A DNA stretch of 13,540 bases from contig CBFCWF010000110.1 of the NCBI GenBank assembly GCA_965601425.1, positions 1-13,540 on the forward strand. The letters are read 5' to 3'. Source of the stretch: Thiosocius sp965601425 (lineage in GTDB: Bacteria; Pseudomonadota; Gammaproteobacteria; Chromatiales; Chromatiaceae). Below, one piece after another: positions 1 through 8,230 of this stretch. Both the position numbers and the translations under genes were made by a program. Each line of letters starts with the position of its first letter. Within the stretch, counting starts at the first letter, position 1. The notes beneath the pieces are model-generated. The model did not search any database. It worked only from the letters and a program-made list of their open reading frames with translations, and was not told the origin of the DNA.

Positions 1-1
1 A

Positions 2-613
2 TTGGCGGACAGTTACCGCGAATTGCTGCAGACCGGCGACGGGCTCCGCGCCGAACAGCGGCGCCGCATGGAAAGCCGGCTCAGTGAGCTCGAGGACTCG
101 GCGCAGGCATTCGAGGAACTGCAGCGCCGCGACGACAGTCCTGATTTCAGCGTTTGCGAGGCATTCGATGCGTGGAACGCTTACCGCCCGCGGCGCGTAC
201 TGGGGCCCGAGGCCGAGCATCGGGACCTGCGGCTCGCCCAACTCGACGCGCTGCTGGAGGGCAATGCCCTCGTCACGACGCAGGACAATTTCATCACCTC
301 ACGCGGCGAAGACGACCAGACCTCGCAGAGACGATTCACGCAGGGTGTCGACCGCATCTACGTTCACGCCTGGATCAATGCGCCGCGCAGCGAGGCGGTG
401 CGGCTGATCATCAAACGCGGGGAGGACGTAGAACCTGTCTGGGAGGCAAAGCGGGTGCAGCGCAATCCGCTGCGTGGCAAGCGCCAGGGCTACCATCTCT
501 GGACCTACAAGGGCGCCAACAGCGAAGGTCTGCACGAACTGCGGCTGTACAATGCGAACGGCACGCTGATCTGTCGTCGCGAATTCGAGGTCGTGTCCGG
601 CGGACGCCGGTGA
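2..613 (+). CDS. 3' part of a gene with a C-terminal DUF2914-like domain
   Basis: The frame is open to the left edge, so the true start is probably outside the window; the TTG at position 2 has no visible ribosome site. The visible 203 residues begin with a charged helical stretch (about 1-60), followed by a linker. From about residue 110 there is a beta-rich domain with IYVHAWINAP, GYHLWTYK and a final strand ending RREFEV. The order of an aromatic-rich strand, a GY.x.x.TYK motif and a closing 'dG.li.r..F.v' strand resembles the DUF2914 family, a C-terminal domain of unknown function. No catalytic residues can be assigned. It lies 123 bases upstream of the nuclease gene on the same strand and could be co-transcribed, but nothing shows a shared role. 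The domain call is by pattern only. Confidence 0.6.
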   Translation: MADSYRELLQTGDGLRAEQRRRMESRLSELEDSAQAFEELQRRDDSPDFSVCEAFDAWNAYRPRRVLGPEAEHRDLRLAQLDALLEGNALVTTQDNFITSRGEDDQTSQRRFTQGVDRIYVHAWINAPRSEAVRLIIKRGEDVEPVWEAKRVQRNPLRGKRQGYHLWTYKGANSEGLHELRLYNANGTLICRREFEVVSGGRR

Positions 614-736
614 CCGCGCGCGGCCAGCCGGCGACGGCCGCGACGGCGCCCGTAAATGCCGCCGGCGCGGGCCGCTCGCGGATCGGCAACCTCGACGTGA
701 CGGGATGCCGTACCGGGTCGGCCAAGAGACGGAACG

Positions 737-1999
737 ATGCGCTTCATACACGCCGCTGATCTGCACATCGACAGCCCTTTGCGCGGCCTCGACCGCTACG
801 AGGGGGCGCCGGTGGAGCGCCTGCGTACCGCGACCCGCAGCGCGTTCGAGCGCTTGGTGGACCGGGCGCTCGCCGAGCCGGTCGATTTCGTGCTGCTCGC
901 GGGCGACCTCTACGACCGTGACTGGCAGGACTTTCACACCGGGCTTTTCTTCCGCGAACAGGTGGTTCGCCTGGACAGGGCCGGGATCCCGGTGTTCATC
1001 GTGCAGGGCAACCACGACGCCCAGGGCGTGATCTCGCGCGAGCTGGTGCTGCCGTCCAATGCGACGGTCCTGCCCAGCCGGCACGCAGCGACAGTGCGAC
1101 TCGAGGCGCTGTCGGTCGCGATTCACGGGCGCAGTTTCCCGGATCGTGCGGTGGACGAAGACCTCGTGCCCTCTTATCCGGAGCCGCTGCCCGGCTACTT
1201 CAATATCGGCCTGTTGCACACGAGCCTCGGCGGCCGCCCGGGCCACGACAGGTATGCGCCGACGGACGTCGCGACCCTGTCCGCGAAGGGCTATGACTAC
1301 TGGGCCCTCGGTCATGTGCACCGGCGCGAGCTGGTGTGCGAGGCGCCGCGCATCGTGTTCCCAGGGAACCTGCAGGGTCGGCACGCCAACGAGACCGGAC
1401 CCAAGGGCTGCGAGCTGGTCAGCGTCGTGTCGGGGCGTATCGACGCAGAGTTCGTCGCACTCGACGTGGTCCGCTGGAACCAGTTGGCGATCGATCTTGC
1501 CGGCGTCGATGAGCTCACCGCCCTCGGCCCGCGGTTTCGCGCCGCGCTCGCACCGCTGCTCAGCGGCGCCGCCGACCGCCTGCATGCGCTGCGGGTGCGA
1601 TTGACCGGCACCACCGCGTTGCATGCGGCAGAGGCCGCCCGCCCCGGGACGCTGGATGCGGCCGTGCGGGCCGCCGCCCAGGACGTGGCCGAGGCCGAGT
1701 TGTGGATCGAACAGGTCCGCCTCGATCTGCATACGCCGTTGGATCGCACACAGGCCGCGCAGCGCCAGGATGCCGTCGGTGAGCTGATCCGCCTGGCGGA
1801 CCGCATCGGCGCGGACCCGTCCGCGCTGCGGACCCTGGTCGATTCGGAGCTCGGGGCGCTGTTGAAGGCGCTGCCACCCGAGGTCGCGGTCGATGCGATC
1901 CCGCAACTGACGGAGCCCGGGGAACTGCTGGGTCTGTTGCGTGACGCGGAGGCGACCGTACTGGCGCGCCTGGCCGCGACGGGTGACGTGACCGGATGA
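737..1999 (+). CDS. yhaO: Mre11/SbcD-type DNA repair metallophosphoesterase, YhaO-like
   Basis: A 420-residue protein of the calcineurin-like phosphoesterase superfamily, the nuclease half of a Mre11-Rad50-like complex that processes DNA ends in the cytoplasm. The di-metal motifs are all present and in order: D8-L-H10, GDLYD (56-60), GNHD (91-94), LLHT (159-162, His161) and GHVH (192-195). A capping region follows, and residues 260-420 are helical, as expected for the part that binds the ATPase partner. The length fits the YhaO branch. The ATG start gives the family's standard beginning (RFIHAADLHID); the upstream ribosome site is weak (AAGAGACGGA). Its stop overlaps the next gene's start by four bases (ATGA), so the two are translationally coupled. 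Family knowledge predicts Mn-dependent nuclease activity; the exact substrate cannot be read from sequence. Confidence 0.93.
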   Translation: MRFIHAADLHIDSPLRGLDRYEGAPVERLRTATRSAFERLVDRALAEPVDFVLLAGDLYDRDWQDFHTGLFFREQVVRLDRAGIPVFIVQGNHDAQGVISRELVLPSNATVLPSRHAATVRLEALSVAIHGRSFPDRAVDEDLVPSYPEPLPGYFNIGLLHTSLGGRPGHDRYAPTDVATLSAKGYDYWALGHVHRRELVCEAPRIVFPGNLQGRHANETGPKGCELVSVVSGRIDAEFVALDVVRWNQLAIDLAGVDELTALGPRFRAALAPLLSGAADRLHALRVRLTGTTALHAAEAARPGTLDAAVRAAAQDVAEAELWIEQVRLDLHTPLDRTQAAQRQDAVGELIRLADRIGADPSALRTLVDSELGALLKALPPEVAVDAIPQLTEPGELLGLLRDAEATVLARLAATGDVTG

Positions 2000-4900
2000 G
2001 GTTGCTCAGGCTCTCATTGCATGCGTTCGGTCCCTTCACCGAGCAGGAGATCGTGTTCGATGATGGGCGGCGCGGGGGTGGGGCCGACCTGCACCTGATC
2101 TACGGGCCGAACGAGGCGGGCAAGTCGTCGGCGCTGCGGGCGATGACGGACCTGCGTTTCGGTATCCCGCTGCGCAGCGCCGACGGCTTCCTGCACCCGG
2201 CGAAAGACCTGCGCGTCGCCGGCGTATTCGCCGATGCGGACGCCGGCATGGTCGGCCTGCTGCGTCGCAAGGGACGCAAGTCCACACTGATGCTGTTCGA
2301 TCCGCGCGACCCGGTACTGCGCGCCGGTGCGGAGGCGGGACCCGGGCACGAGCGCGCGCTCACCGGTGGCCTGACCCGCGAAGAGTTCGAGGCGATGTTC
2401 GGGCTCAACCACGCCCGGCTGCGTGAGGGGGGCGATCGGCTGGTCAAGGGTGAGGGCGAGCTCGGCGCGGCGCTGTTTGAAGCGAGCGCCGGGACGCAGG
2501 GCATTGCCGCGATCCTGACGTCGCTGGACGAGGATGCGAAGGCCCTGTTCAGCCCGCGCAGCAGGAATGCGGTGATCAACGAGGCGCGGCGAGCGCTGGA
2601 TGAGCATCGCAGGGCATGGAAGGCGGCGCAGACCCGTCCCGCAGAGTGGCAGCAGGCCAATCGTGCCCACCAGCAGGCGCGTGCTGCGCTGGCCGACATC
2701 CGACGGGCGCTGGAGATCGAACGGCGCCGTGAAAACGAGCTGACCGAACTGCGTACCGTGGGGCCGTTGCTGCGTGATCACGATCGGGCCCTGATCGAGG
2801 CGCGGGCACTGGACGATGCGCCAGACCTGCCGGAAAACGCGCGCGAAGAACGATTACGTGCCGAGCAGGCGCTGGCCCGTGCACAGCAGGACATCGGGGC
2901 CGCGCGACAGGCGCTGACCGAGCGGGATGCGGCGCTCGATGCGTTACGGATCGAGACGCCGTTGCTCGAGCATGCGGCGGCCATCGACCGGCTGGCCGGG
3001 GCGGTCGAGGCGGCGCAACGAAGTCGCATCGAGGTGCGCCAGCAGCGGGCCGCGATCGAGCAGCTGACCGAGACCCTGCATGGCGTTGCCGCGCGTATCG
3101 ATCCCGATCGCCTTCCGCCGGAGATCCTCGCGGCATTGCCGTCCGACGCGGAACTGGCCGCGATCGATCGGCACCTGGCCGCGATACCGGTGCTCACGGA
3201 CCGGCTGACCGGGTACCGCGAGCGTAGCGAGGCGTTGCAGCGTGCAACGGCGCAGGAGAAAGAGGCCGCGCTACCTGTGCCGGATGCCGCCGCCCGGCGG
3301 CGCGTGGAGGACGCCCTGGCACTGGCGCAGGGCCTGGGGGATCCCGAGCGACAACAGGCAGAACTGGACCGCGAGGCATCGGCGCTGGCGATCGAGCTGG
3401 AACAGGCCTTGTCCGATCTCGCGGTCGACTCGGTCGCCGCGTTGCGCCGGTCCCGACCGCTGCTCGATGCGCAGATCGATGCGGCCGCGGCCCGCTTCGA
3501 TGCGATGCAGGCGGCGATGCGCGAGTTCGATGGTGAGGCCGATCGGACCGAAGCCGAGCGCATGCAGCTGACAGCGAGGCGGCGCGAGCTGGCCGCGGCC
3601 GGCGAGGTCGTCACTGCCGAGACGCTCGAGCGTGCGCGCCAGCGCCGCGATCAGGGCTGGGCATTGGTTCGCCGCGCCTACGTGGAACGCAGCGACGACC
3701 CGGCCGAGCTAGGGCGCTCGTTCGACCCCGGGCGGTCTCTCGCGGACGCGTTCGAGATCGCGCAGCAAGCGGCGGACCGGCGCGCCGACCTGTTGCGCGC
3801 AGACGCTGCCCGGGCCGCGAGCTTCGAGGAGTGTGACGCGCGGCTCGCGGTGACGGTGGCGCGGCGGCAGGCGCTCGACGAGCGGCGCGCCGACCTGGTC
3901 GCCGCGCGCCAGCAGGTGCTCGAGGAATGGAACGCGCTGCAAACGGCGGCCGGGCTGCCTGCGCTGGACCCGCCGGGGTTGCGCGAATGGCAGGATCGGC
4001 GCGCCACGGCGTTGGACCTGGCCGGCAGGCGCGATCGCCTGAACGCGGAACGTGCGCGTCTGGCGACCGCCCGGGCCGGTGCGGCCGACGGGTTGGCCAC
4101 GGCCCTGCGTTCGGTCGGTGAGGCGACGGCGTCCCCGGATCTCGCGTCGCTGATCGGTCAGGCGGCCCGCTGGGCGCGGCGGGCGACGTCACTGCAGGGG
4201 AGGCGCGAGGAGCGGGCCGCGATGCAGCGCGCGCGCCGCGAGGAAAACCGGCGTTTGGAGCGGAATATCCGTGATGCGCAGGCGGAACTGCAGCGTCATC
4301 ACGATGGCGTCGGCGCATGGCTCGACCGGCTCTCGCTGGCCCCGGATACCCCGGCCCCGGTGGTGAAGGCCCGTCTCGACGAGTTGGACGGCCTGGCCCG
4401 TCGCGCCGCCGAACTCAGTCAGGCGACGTTGCACCTGGCCCAGCAGCAGGGGGTGCTCGACGATTTTCAGGAGCAGGCCCGGGTCCTTGCCCGGCTGCTC
4501 GACGAACCGGCACCGGCGTCGCCCGACGACTTTGCCGAACGCCTGCGGCGCAGACTCAGGAGCACGCTCGAGAACGAGCAAAGACGGCTCAGCCTGGTCC
4601 GGGAACGCGCGCGCGTCGCGGATGCACTGGGACAGGCGTGCGCCGAACGGGAACGCCAGTCCGCGGTGCTGGCCGGGCTTTGCGCGGCCGCAGGCGTCGG
4701 AAGCGCCGATCAACTGGCGGGCTGCGAGGAACGCGCAGCCCGCAAACGTGAGCTGCGGGCCACCCTGGCCGCACAGCGTGAACAGCTGACGCGTGCCTCG
4801 ACGCGCCCGGAGGCCGAATTGCGTGAGCGACTGGACGGCCGCGACACGATAGGTCTAGACAGCGAGCGCGGGGCCTGTCGCGATGCGATCGAGCGTCTCG

Positions 4901-5514
4901 AAGGGGAGCAGACCGCGGCGGGCCGGGCGGAGGAGGCGGCACGACGCGCCCTGGAGGCGATCGATGCCTCGGATGCGGCGGCCCGTGCCCGGGAGGCGAT
5001 GGAATCGGCGGCGGCCAGGTATCGGTCGGCGATCCGGCCCTGGGCCCGGTTGAGGCTCGCCCATGCTTTGCTCGCGCAGTCCCTGCAGCGCTTCCGCGAG
5101 CGCGCACAGGCCCCGATGATTGCCGCCGCATCGCGTTACTTTGCGCTCATGACCGATGGCCGCTATCCGCGGCTGCTGGTCAACGACGCCGACGACCGGC
5201 CGCTGCTGCTCGCCGAGCGAACGGACGCGGTCTGTGTCGGCGTGGATGCGATGAGCGAGGGGACCGCGGATCAGCTGTACCTGGCCCTACGCCTCGCCGC
5301 GCTCGAGCTGCGGCGCGACTCGCACCCCCAGATGCCACTGGTCCTGGACGATGTCCTGGTGACTTCGGACGACCAACGTGCCGGCAACGTCCTGCGCGCA
5401 TTGTCACAGTTTGCGGATGGCGGGCAGGTGGTGCTGTTCACGCACCACCGTCACGTGCTGGACCTGGCGCGCCGTGTGCTCGGTGAGGGCCGGTACACTG
5501 AACACCAGCTGTAG
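1996..5514 (+). CDS. yhaN: Rad50/SbcC-type ATPase, YhaN-like
   Basis: A 1172-residue SMC-like ATPase, the partner of the preceding phosphoesterase. Walker A is GPNEAGKSS at residues 37-45. The C-terminal half of the ATPase has a signature region MSEGTADQ (1086-1093), Walker B LVLDDV (1115-1120) followed by LVTSDD, and a histidine switch VVLFTHH (1145-1151). Between them lie about 850 residues rich in Glu, Arg, Ala and Leu in heptad-like patterns, giving two long coiled-coil arms. No CxxC zinc hook is visible; cysteines are scattered (for example one in LAGLCAAAG and one in LAGCEERAA). The 'LDDVLV..DD.R' Walker B form is typical of YhaN rather than classical SbcC. ATP binding should bring the heads together and gate the nuclease. 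The start shares ATGA with the upstream stop. Reading is uninterrupted, and the gene ends convergent to a protease gene 49 bases away. Confidence 0.93.
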   Translation: MRLLRLSLHAFGPFTEQEIVFDDGRRGGGADLHLIYGPNEAGKSSALRAMTDLRFGIPLRSADGFLHPAKDLRVAGVFADADAGMVGLLRRKGRKSTLMLFDPRDPVLRAGAEAGPGHERALTGGLTREEFEAMFGLNHARLREGGDRLVKGEGELGAALFEASAGTQGIAAILTSLDEDAKALFSPRSRNAVINEARRALDEHRRAWKAAQTRPAEWQQANRAHQQARAALADIRRALEIERRRENELTELRTVGPLLRDHDRALIEARALDDAPDLPENAREERLRAEQALARAQQDIGAARQALTERDAALDALRIETPLLEHAAAIDRLAGAVEAAQRSRIEVRQQRAAIEQLTETLHGVAARIDPDRLPPEILAALPSDAELAAIDRHLAAIPVLTDRLTGYRERSEALQRATAQEKEAALPVPDAAARRRVEDALALAQGLGDPERQQAELDREASALAIELEQALSDLAVDSVAALRRSRPLLDAQIDAAAARFDAMQAAMREFDGEADRTEAERMQLTARRRELAAAGEVVTAETLERARQRRDQGWALVRRAYVERSDDPAELGRSFDPGRSLADAFEIAQQAADRRADLLRADAARAASFEECDARLAVTVARRQALDERRADLVAARQQVLEEWNALQTAAGLPALDPPGLREWQDRRATALDLAGRRDRLNAERARLATARAGAADGLATALRSVGEATASPDLASLIGQAARWARRATSLQGRREERAAMQRARREENRRLERNIRDAQAELQRHHDGVGAWLDRLSLAPDTPAPVVKARLDELDGLARRAAELSQATLHLAQQQGVLDDFQEQARVLARLLDEPAPASPDDFAERLRRRLRSTLENEQRRLSLVRERARVADALGQACAERERQSAVLAGLCAAAGVGSADQLAGCEERAARKRELRATLAAQREQLTRASTRPEAELRERLDGRDTIGLDSERGACRDAIERLEGEQTAAGRAEEAARRALEAIDASDAAARAREAMESAAARYRSAIRPWARLRLAHALLAQSLQRFRERAQAPMIAAASRYFALMTDGRYPRLLVNDADDRPLLLAERTDAVCVGVDAMSEGTADQLYLALRLAALELRRDSHPQMPLVLDDVLVTSDDQRAGNVLRALSQFADGGQVVLFTHHRHVLDLARRVLGEGRYTEHQL

Positions 5515-5515
5515 C

Positions 5516-5535
5516 GCGGCGGTCGGACCGGCCGC
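5516..5535. other. GC-only hairpin between convergent genes
   Basis: An imperfect inverted repeat, GCGGC-GGTC / GACC-G-GCCGC, sits directly after the ATPase stop, between two convergent genes. It could slow polymerase on either strand, but there is no T tract on either side and the loop would be very small, so calling it a terminator is weak. Confidence 0.25.
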
Positions 5536-5563
5536 ACGGGCCTGGCGTGTCGCCGCGTTCCGC

Positions 5564-7177
5564 TCAGCGCGACATCGCATGAACGATCGAGTGTATCGAG
5601 ATGCCCTCGTTTGCTGCATAGGTGCCGGATGCGCCGTTGAGCCGTGGCATGCCGAGCCTGCCACCCTTGTGGTGCAGAGCGATCACCTCCCAGAGTCGCG
5701 AATCGAAGACCGGGCTCCCCGAACTGCCGCCCTTGGTCGGTGCGTGGTAGTGCACGCGGCATACCCCGGGAATCTGTGGTCGCCCGTCGGGCGGCCCTTC
5801 GTGATCGAGCAGCTGATTGTCCTGGAACGAGAAGGCGAGATCGTCACCGCCCGGGTGCCCGATGATATAGACGCTCGCGTTACCTTCGAGTGCCGGCAGT
5901 GATCGCGCGATCGGCAGCGGGGCGATGTCGGGCGGGTGCCCCGCGAGCCGCAGCAGGCTCACGTCGTGATGCTCCGGCGGGGAACTCCACAGGATCTCCT
6001 CGACCGCATGGTGCGCGGTCGGCGCCACCGCCTCGAACACGATCTCCGCCGCTTCGGGTCGGATGCCCGGGCTCGCGCCGTGCGCGTTGACGACGTGAAA
6101 ATTCGTCAGCAGCAGCGCGCCGAGTCCCGGGTCGAGCCCGAGGTCCGCGGCGTGCACCAGGAACCCGGTCCCGATGCGGCCGCCGAGCTTCTGCCGGACC
6201 GCCGCGACCGCCAGCGCGCGATCCAGCCCGGTCTTCCACCAGCGGTAGGTCTCCGGGCCTTTGTCCCCGAGCACGGCCTCGAGCTGGGACCTGTCCGGCG
6301 CGGACTGTTCGCGCAGGCCCTGCAGCTCGTCGGCCCCGATACTCAGCTCGCCACCGGGCAGCTCGATCAGCCGCGCCCTGAGCATGTCGACCAGCTCGCG
6401 TCCCCACGCATCGTCGGCCTCCAGATCCCAGATCTCGGTGAACTGGCGCAGCGTGCTCGCGATATGAAACGCCCGGGTATCGGGCGACGCCACGAATGCC
6501 TGGACCTCGCGCTCGACCGCGTGCCAGTCACCCAGACCGAGCGAGGCCTCCGCGAGCGTGGGCAGATACCAATCATCCCGTGCCTGCGGTGGTATGTCGT
6601 GCAGCCGGCGAACCACCTGTCGGGCGAGTTCCCGAGGATGCAAATCCGGGGCGACCCGAAGCCCGAGGGCGCGCGCCCGGCTGAGTAGCGCAACCAGGTT
6701 CACACCATGCCAGGTGTTGCCCGGATCCTGCTCATAGGGCCGCCGATAGGTCTTTATCGCCTGCTTCAACGCATGCCGGGCGCCGACACTGGTCTTGTCG
6801 CCTGCATCGTAGAAGATCTGCTTATAGGCACGGCCCAGCAGGCCGGTCGCTTCTGCCGTTTCGGGGTGGGCCCTGGGCAGCCGGCGGAGCAGAGAGCGCA
6901 GCAAATCGATCGCGACGCTGGCCATGCCGGCGTCGACCAGGTACTGCGCATACAGCCGGCGATTGGTCGCGTCGCGCGGATCATGGCGGCTGACCGCCTC
7001 GGCCAGCCGCCCCATCAATTCATATTCGCGGACGTCGCGCAACTGCGCGACCAGCCGCTTGGCTACCGCGAGTTCCCGGTCGCTGCACAAGCCACGCAGG
7101 TCGCGCAGTGCGCCTGCCGCCTGTTCGCGCAGCGCATCGAGCGCCTGTTCATCATCGCGCCTGTACGGTTCCGTCAT
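5564..7177 (-). CDS. TPR-S (DUF4071-like) protein with C-terminal trypsin-like serine protease domain
   Basis: A 537-residue fusion. Residues about 35-265 are all-helical and match, segment by segment, the helical region of the protein encoded at 9030-10247 (WHGVNLVALLS at 156-166, PTLAEASLGLGD at 206-217). This is the TPR-S / MAP3K TRAFs-binding-like type. Residues about 330-537 are a trypsin fold: GTGFLV (336-341), His361 in LLTNFHVV, Asp405 in HHDVSLLRL and Ser486 in GGSSGSPVF, an intact triad. YIIGHPGG (437-444) is typical of bacterial trypsin-like domains that guard or respond to stress. There is no signal peptide or membrane segment, so it should act in the cytoplasm. Family knowledge links TPR-S proteins fused to effectors with bacterial conflict systems; target and trigger are unknown. 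The ATG start has only a weak GAGA site upstream and overlaps the stop of a short upstream frame (ATGA). Confidence 0.85.
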   Translation of the reverse strand: MTEPYRRDDEQALDALREQAAGALRDLRGLCSDRELAVAKRLVAQLRDVREYELMGRLAEAVSRHDPRDATNRRLYAQYLVDAGMASVAIDLLRSLLRRLPRAHPETAEATGLLGRAYKQIFYDAGDKTSVGARHALKQAIKTYRRPYEQDPGNTWHGVNLVALLSRARALGLRVAPDLHPRELARQVVRRLHDIPPQARDDWYLPTLAEASLGLGDWHAVEREVQAFVASPDTRAFHIASTLRQFTEIWDLEADDAWGRELVDMLRARLIELPGGELSIGADELQGLREQSAPDRSQLEAVLGDKGPETYRWWKTGLDRALAVAAVRQKLGGRIGTGFLVHAADLGLDPGLGALLLTNFHVVNAHGASPGIRPEAAEIVFEAVAPTAHHAVEEILWSSPPEHHDVSLLRLAGHPPDIAPLPIARSLPALEGNASVYIIGHPGGDDLAFSFQDNQLLDHEGPPDGRPQIPGVCRVHYHAPTKGGSSGSPVFDSRLWEVIALHHKGGRLGMPRLNGASGTYAANEGISIHSIVHAMSR

Positions 7178-7333
7178 CGGCCGGGCATCTCACGCAGCGA
7201 CCGGGTGGGATCGGTTGGGTGCTGGCCGGCGATCGCCTGACGCGATGCGGCGTCGCCGTGCACCGCGATCGGCAGCAGCCGGCACGCCGCTGACTCATTC
7301 ACGATCCGGTGAGCGAGGCTGACATGAGGCATC
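7174..7333 (-). CDS. Possible 52-residue leader ORF coupled to the TPR-S protease gene
   Basis: A short frame starting MPHVSLAHRIVNES ends in a TGA that overlaps the protease gene's ATG as ATGA. That arrangement suggests translational coupling and would explain the protease gene's weak ribosome site. Against it, there is no clear Shine-Dalgarno before its own ATG, the composition is unremarkable, and the same frame runs on upstream into the shadow of the hydrolase gene. No family is recognised. Chance is a fair alternative. Confidence 0.2.
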
Positions 7334-7378
7334 GGTGGAGCTGCTGTAGGCCGCGTCGAACCGTATGCATCCGCAGGA

Positions 7379-7990
7379 CTAGTCGTCATACGCCGGGTCG
7401 AGGCCCCAGTCCGGCACCTTCGCAACATAGCCGGTTTCGCCGAAATCCAACGGTGGGACGGCCTCGAAGCCCGGCAGGCCGACCTCGCTGCGTAACGCAT
7501 TGAGGCGGTTCAACCACCCCTTCAGAAAAACGCTGAGGCGCGGTCTGCGCTCGGCCAAGCGCCGGTAGTAGGCCTCGCGCCCATCACAATACGCGATGAT
7601 CGTGTCGGCCAGGTCGCATCCGGCGGCCGCCCGCTCCGTCTGCGGGCCGAAAGCGCCGTCCACGTCGCAGTCGAGCGCGGCTTGCAACAGGCGCACCGCG
7701 CGGCCTGGCCCCATGTTGACCGCGGTATCGAACTGCACGAGATCGAGTTGGCGCTGCAGGATGTCGCAGCGCGGCGGCACCCAATAGCCGGTTGCGTAAA
7801 TGGTTTCGACCTCGGCGTCTTCTATCGACCGAACGTGGCGCGATGCCAGGCCCTGACGAGCACGCCAGTCGTCGTAGGTCTTCTGCGTTACGCCCTTGTT
7901 GGTGCGACCGCCGGGGTCGTCCGGGTGGTCCACATAGCCGCCCTCCCAGCGCATGACGAAGGGGAGGGACTGTTCGAAGGCTGGGCTCAT
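7379..7990 (-). CDS. GH108-type peptidoglycan hydrolase (endolysin-like) with peptidoglycan-binding C-terminus
   Basis: A 203-residue protein of glycoside hydrolase family 108 (formerly DUF847), lysozyme-like enzymes that cut the sugar backbone of peptidoglycan. The hallmark region is at the N-terminus: WEGGYVDHPDDPGGRTNKGV (residues 15-34), with Glu16 as the expected catalytic acid. A second block, FDTAVNMGPGRAVRLLQ, followed by DGAFGPQT, matches the C-terminal PG_binding_3 region. There is no signal peptide, so it cannot reach the wall through Sec by itself; phage relatives rely on a holin. The start is supported by AGAGGA eight bases before the ATG. No phage structural, holin or spanin gene is visible nearby, so this is a solitary copy: a prophage relic, a domesticated lysin, or part of the surrounding accessory cluster. 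It is divergent from the unknown gene at 8231. Confidence 0.85.
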   Translation of the reverse strand: MSPAFEQSLPFVMRWEGGYVDHPDDPGGRTNKGVTQKTYDDWRARQGLASRHVRSIEDAEVETIYATGYWVPPRCDILQRQLDLVQFDTAVNMGPGRAVRLLQAALDCDVDGAFGPQTERAAAGCDLADTIIAYCDGREAYYRRLAERRPRLSVFLKGWLNRLNALRSEVGLPGFEAVPPLDFGETGYVAKVPDWGLDPAYDD

Positions 7991-8129
7991 CAGCGCATCC
8001 TCTGTTGTCGGCCGGTGGCCGATGCGGCGTCACCGCGGTTTGACGGCGGGTACTTCCCGACGGGCGATCCACGTACCGCAAGCGGCCGCCCGGCAACACC
8101 CTGACCCATGAGATTTTCCGGTCCATGCC

Positions 8130-8157
8130 TTGACCGCCACTGCGGAGAGTCTAATTT
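8130..8157 (+). promoter_or_regulatory. Candidate sigma70 promoter for the unknown gene at 8231
   Basis: TTGACC (8130-8135) and TAATTT (8152-8157) are separated by 16 bases. They lie in a locally AT-rich patch in an otherwise GC-rich divergent intergenic region. Transcription would begin near 8164, leaving a leader of about 65 bases before the TTG start at 8231. Assigned by pattern only. Confidence 0.4.
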
Positions 8158-8230
8158 AGGTTTAGTGCAATTCCTATGTTGCGTCGGCCGAGCCCACCCC
8201 GTGCCACGCCGAAAGCCCGGAGGTTGGAAC

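Noticed and set aside
299..1906. Minus-strand open frame of 535 codons opposite the YhaO-like gene
   Set aside because: It is the GC-rich antisense shadow of a clear metallophosphoesterase; its product is Arg/His/Gln-rich with no domain, and no ribosome site is evident.
2014..2781. Minus-strand 255-codon frame inside the ATPase gene
   Set aside because: Antisense to a continuous, motif-supported ATPase frame; low-complexity product.
8108..8230. N-terminal extension of the unknown protein from ATG 8108
   Set aside because: No ribosome site at 8108, the extension runs through the AT-rich promoter patch, and GGAGG supports TTG at 8231.
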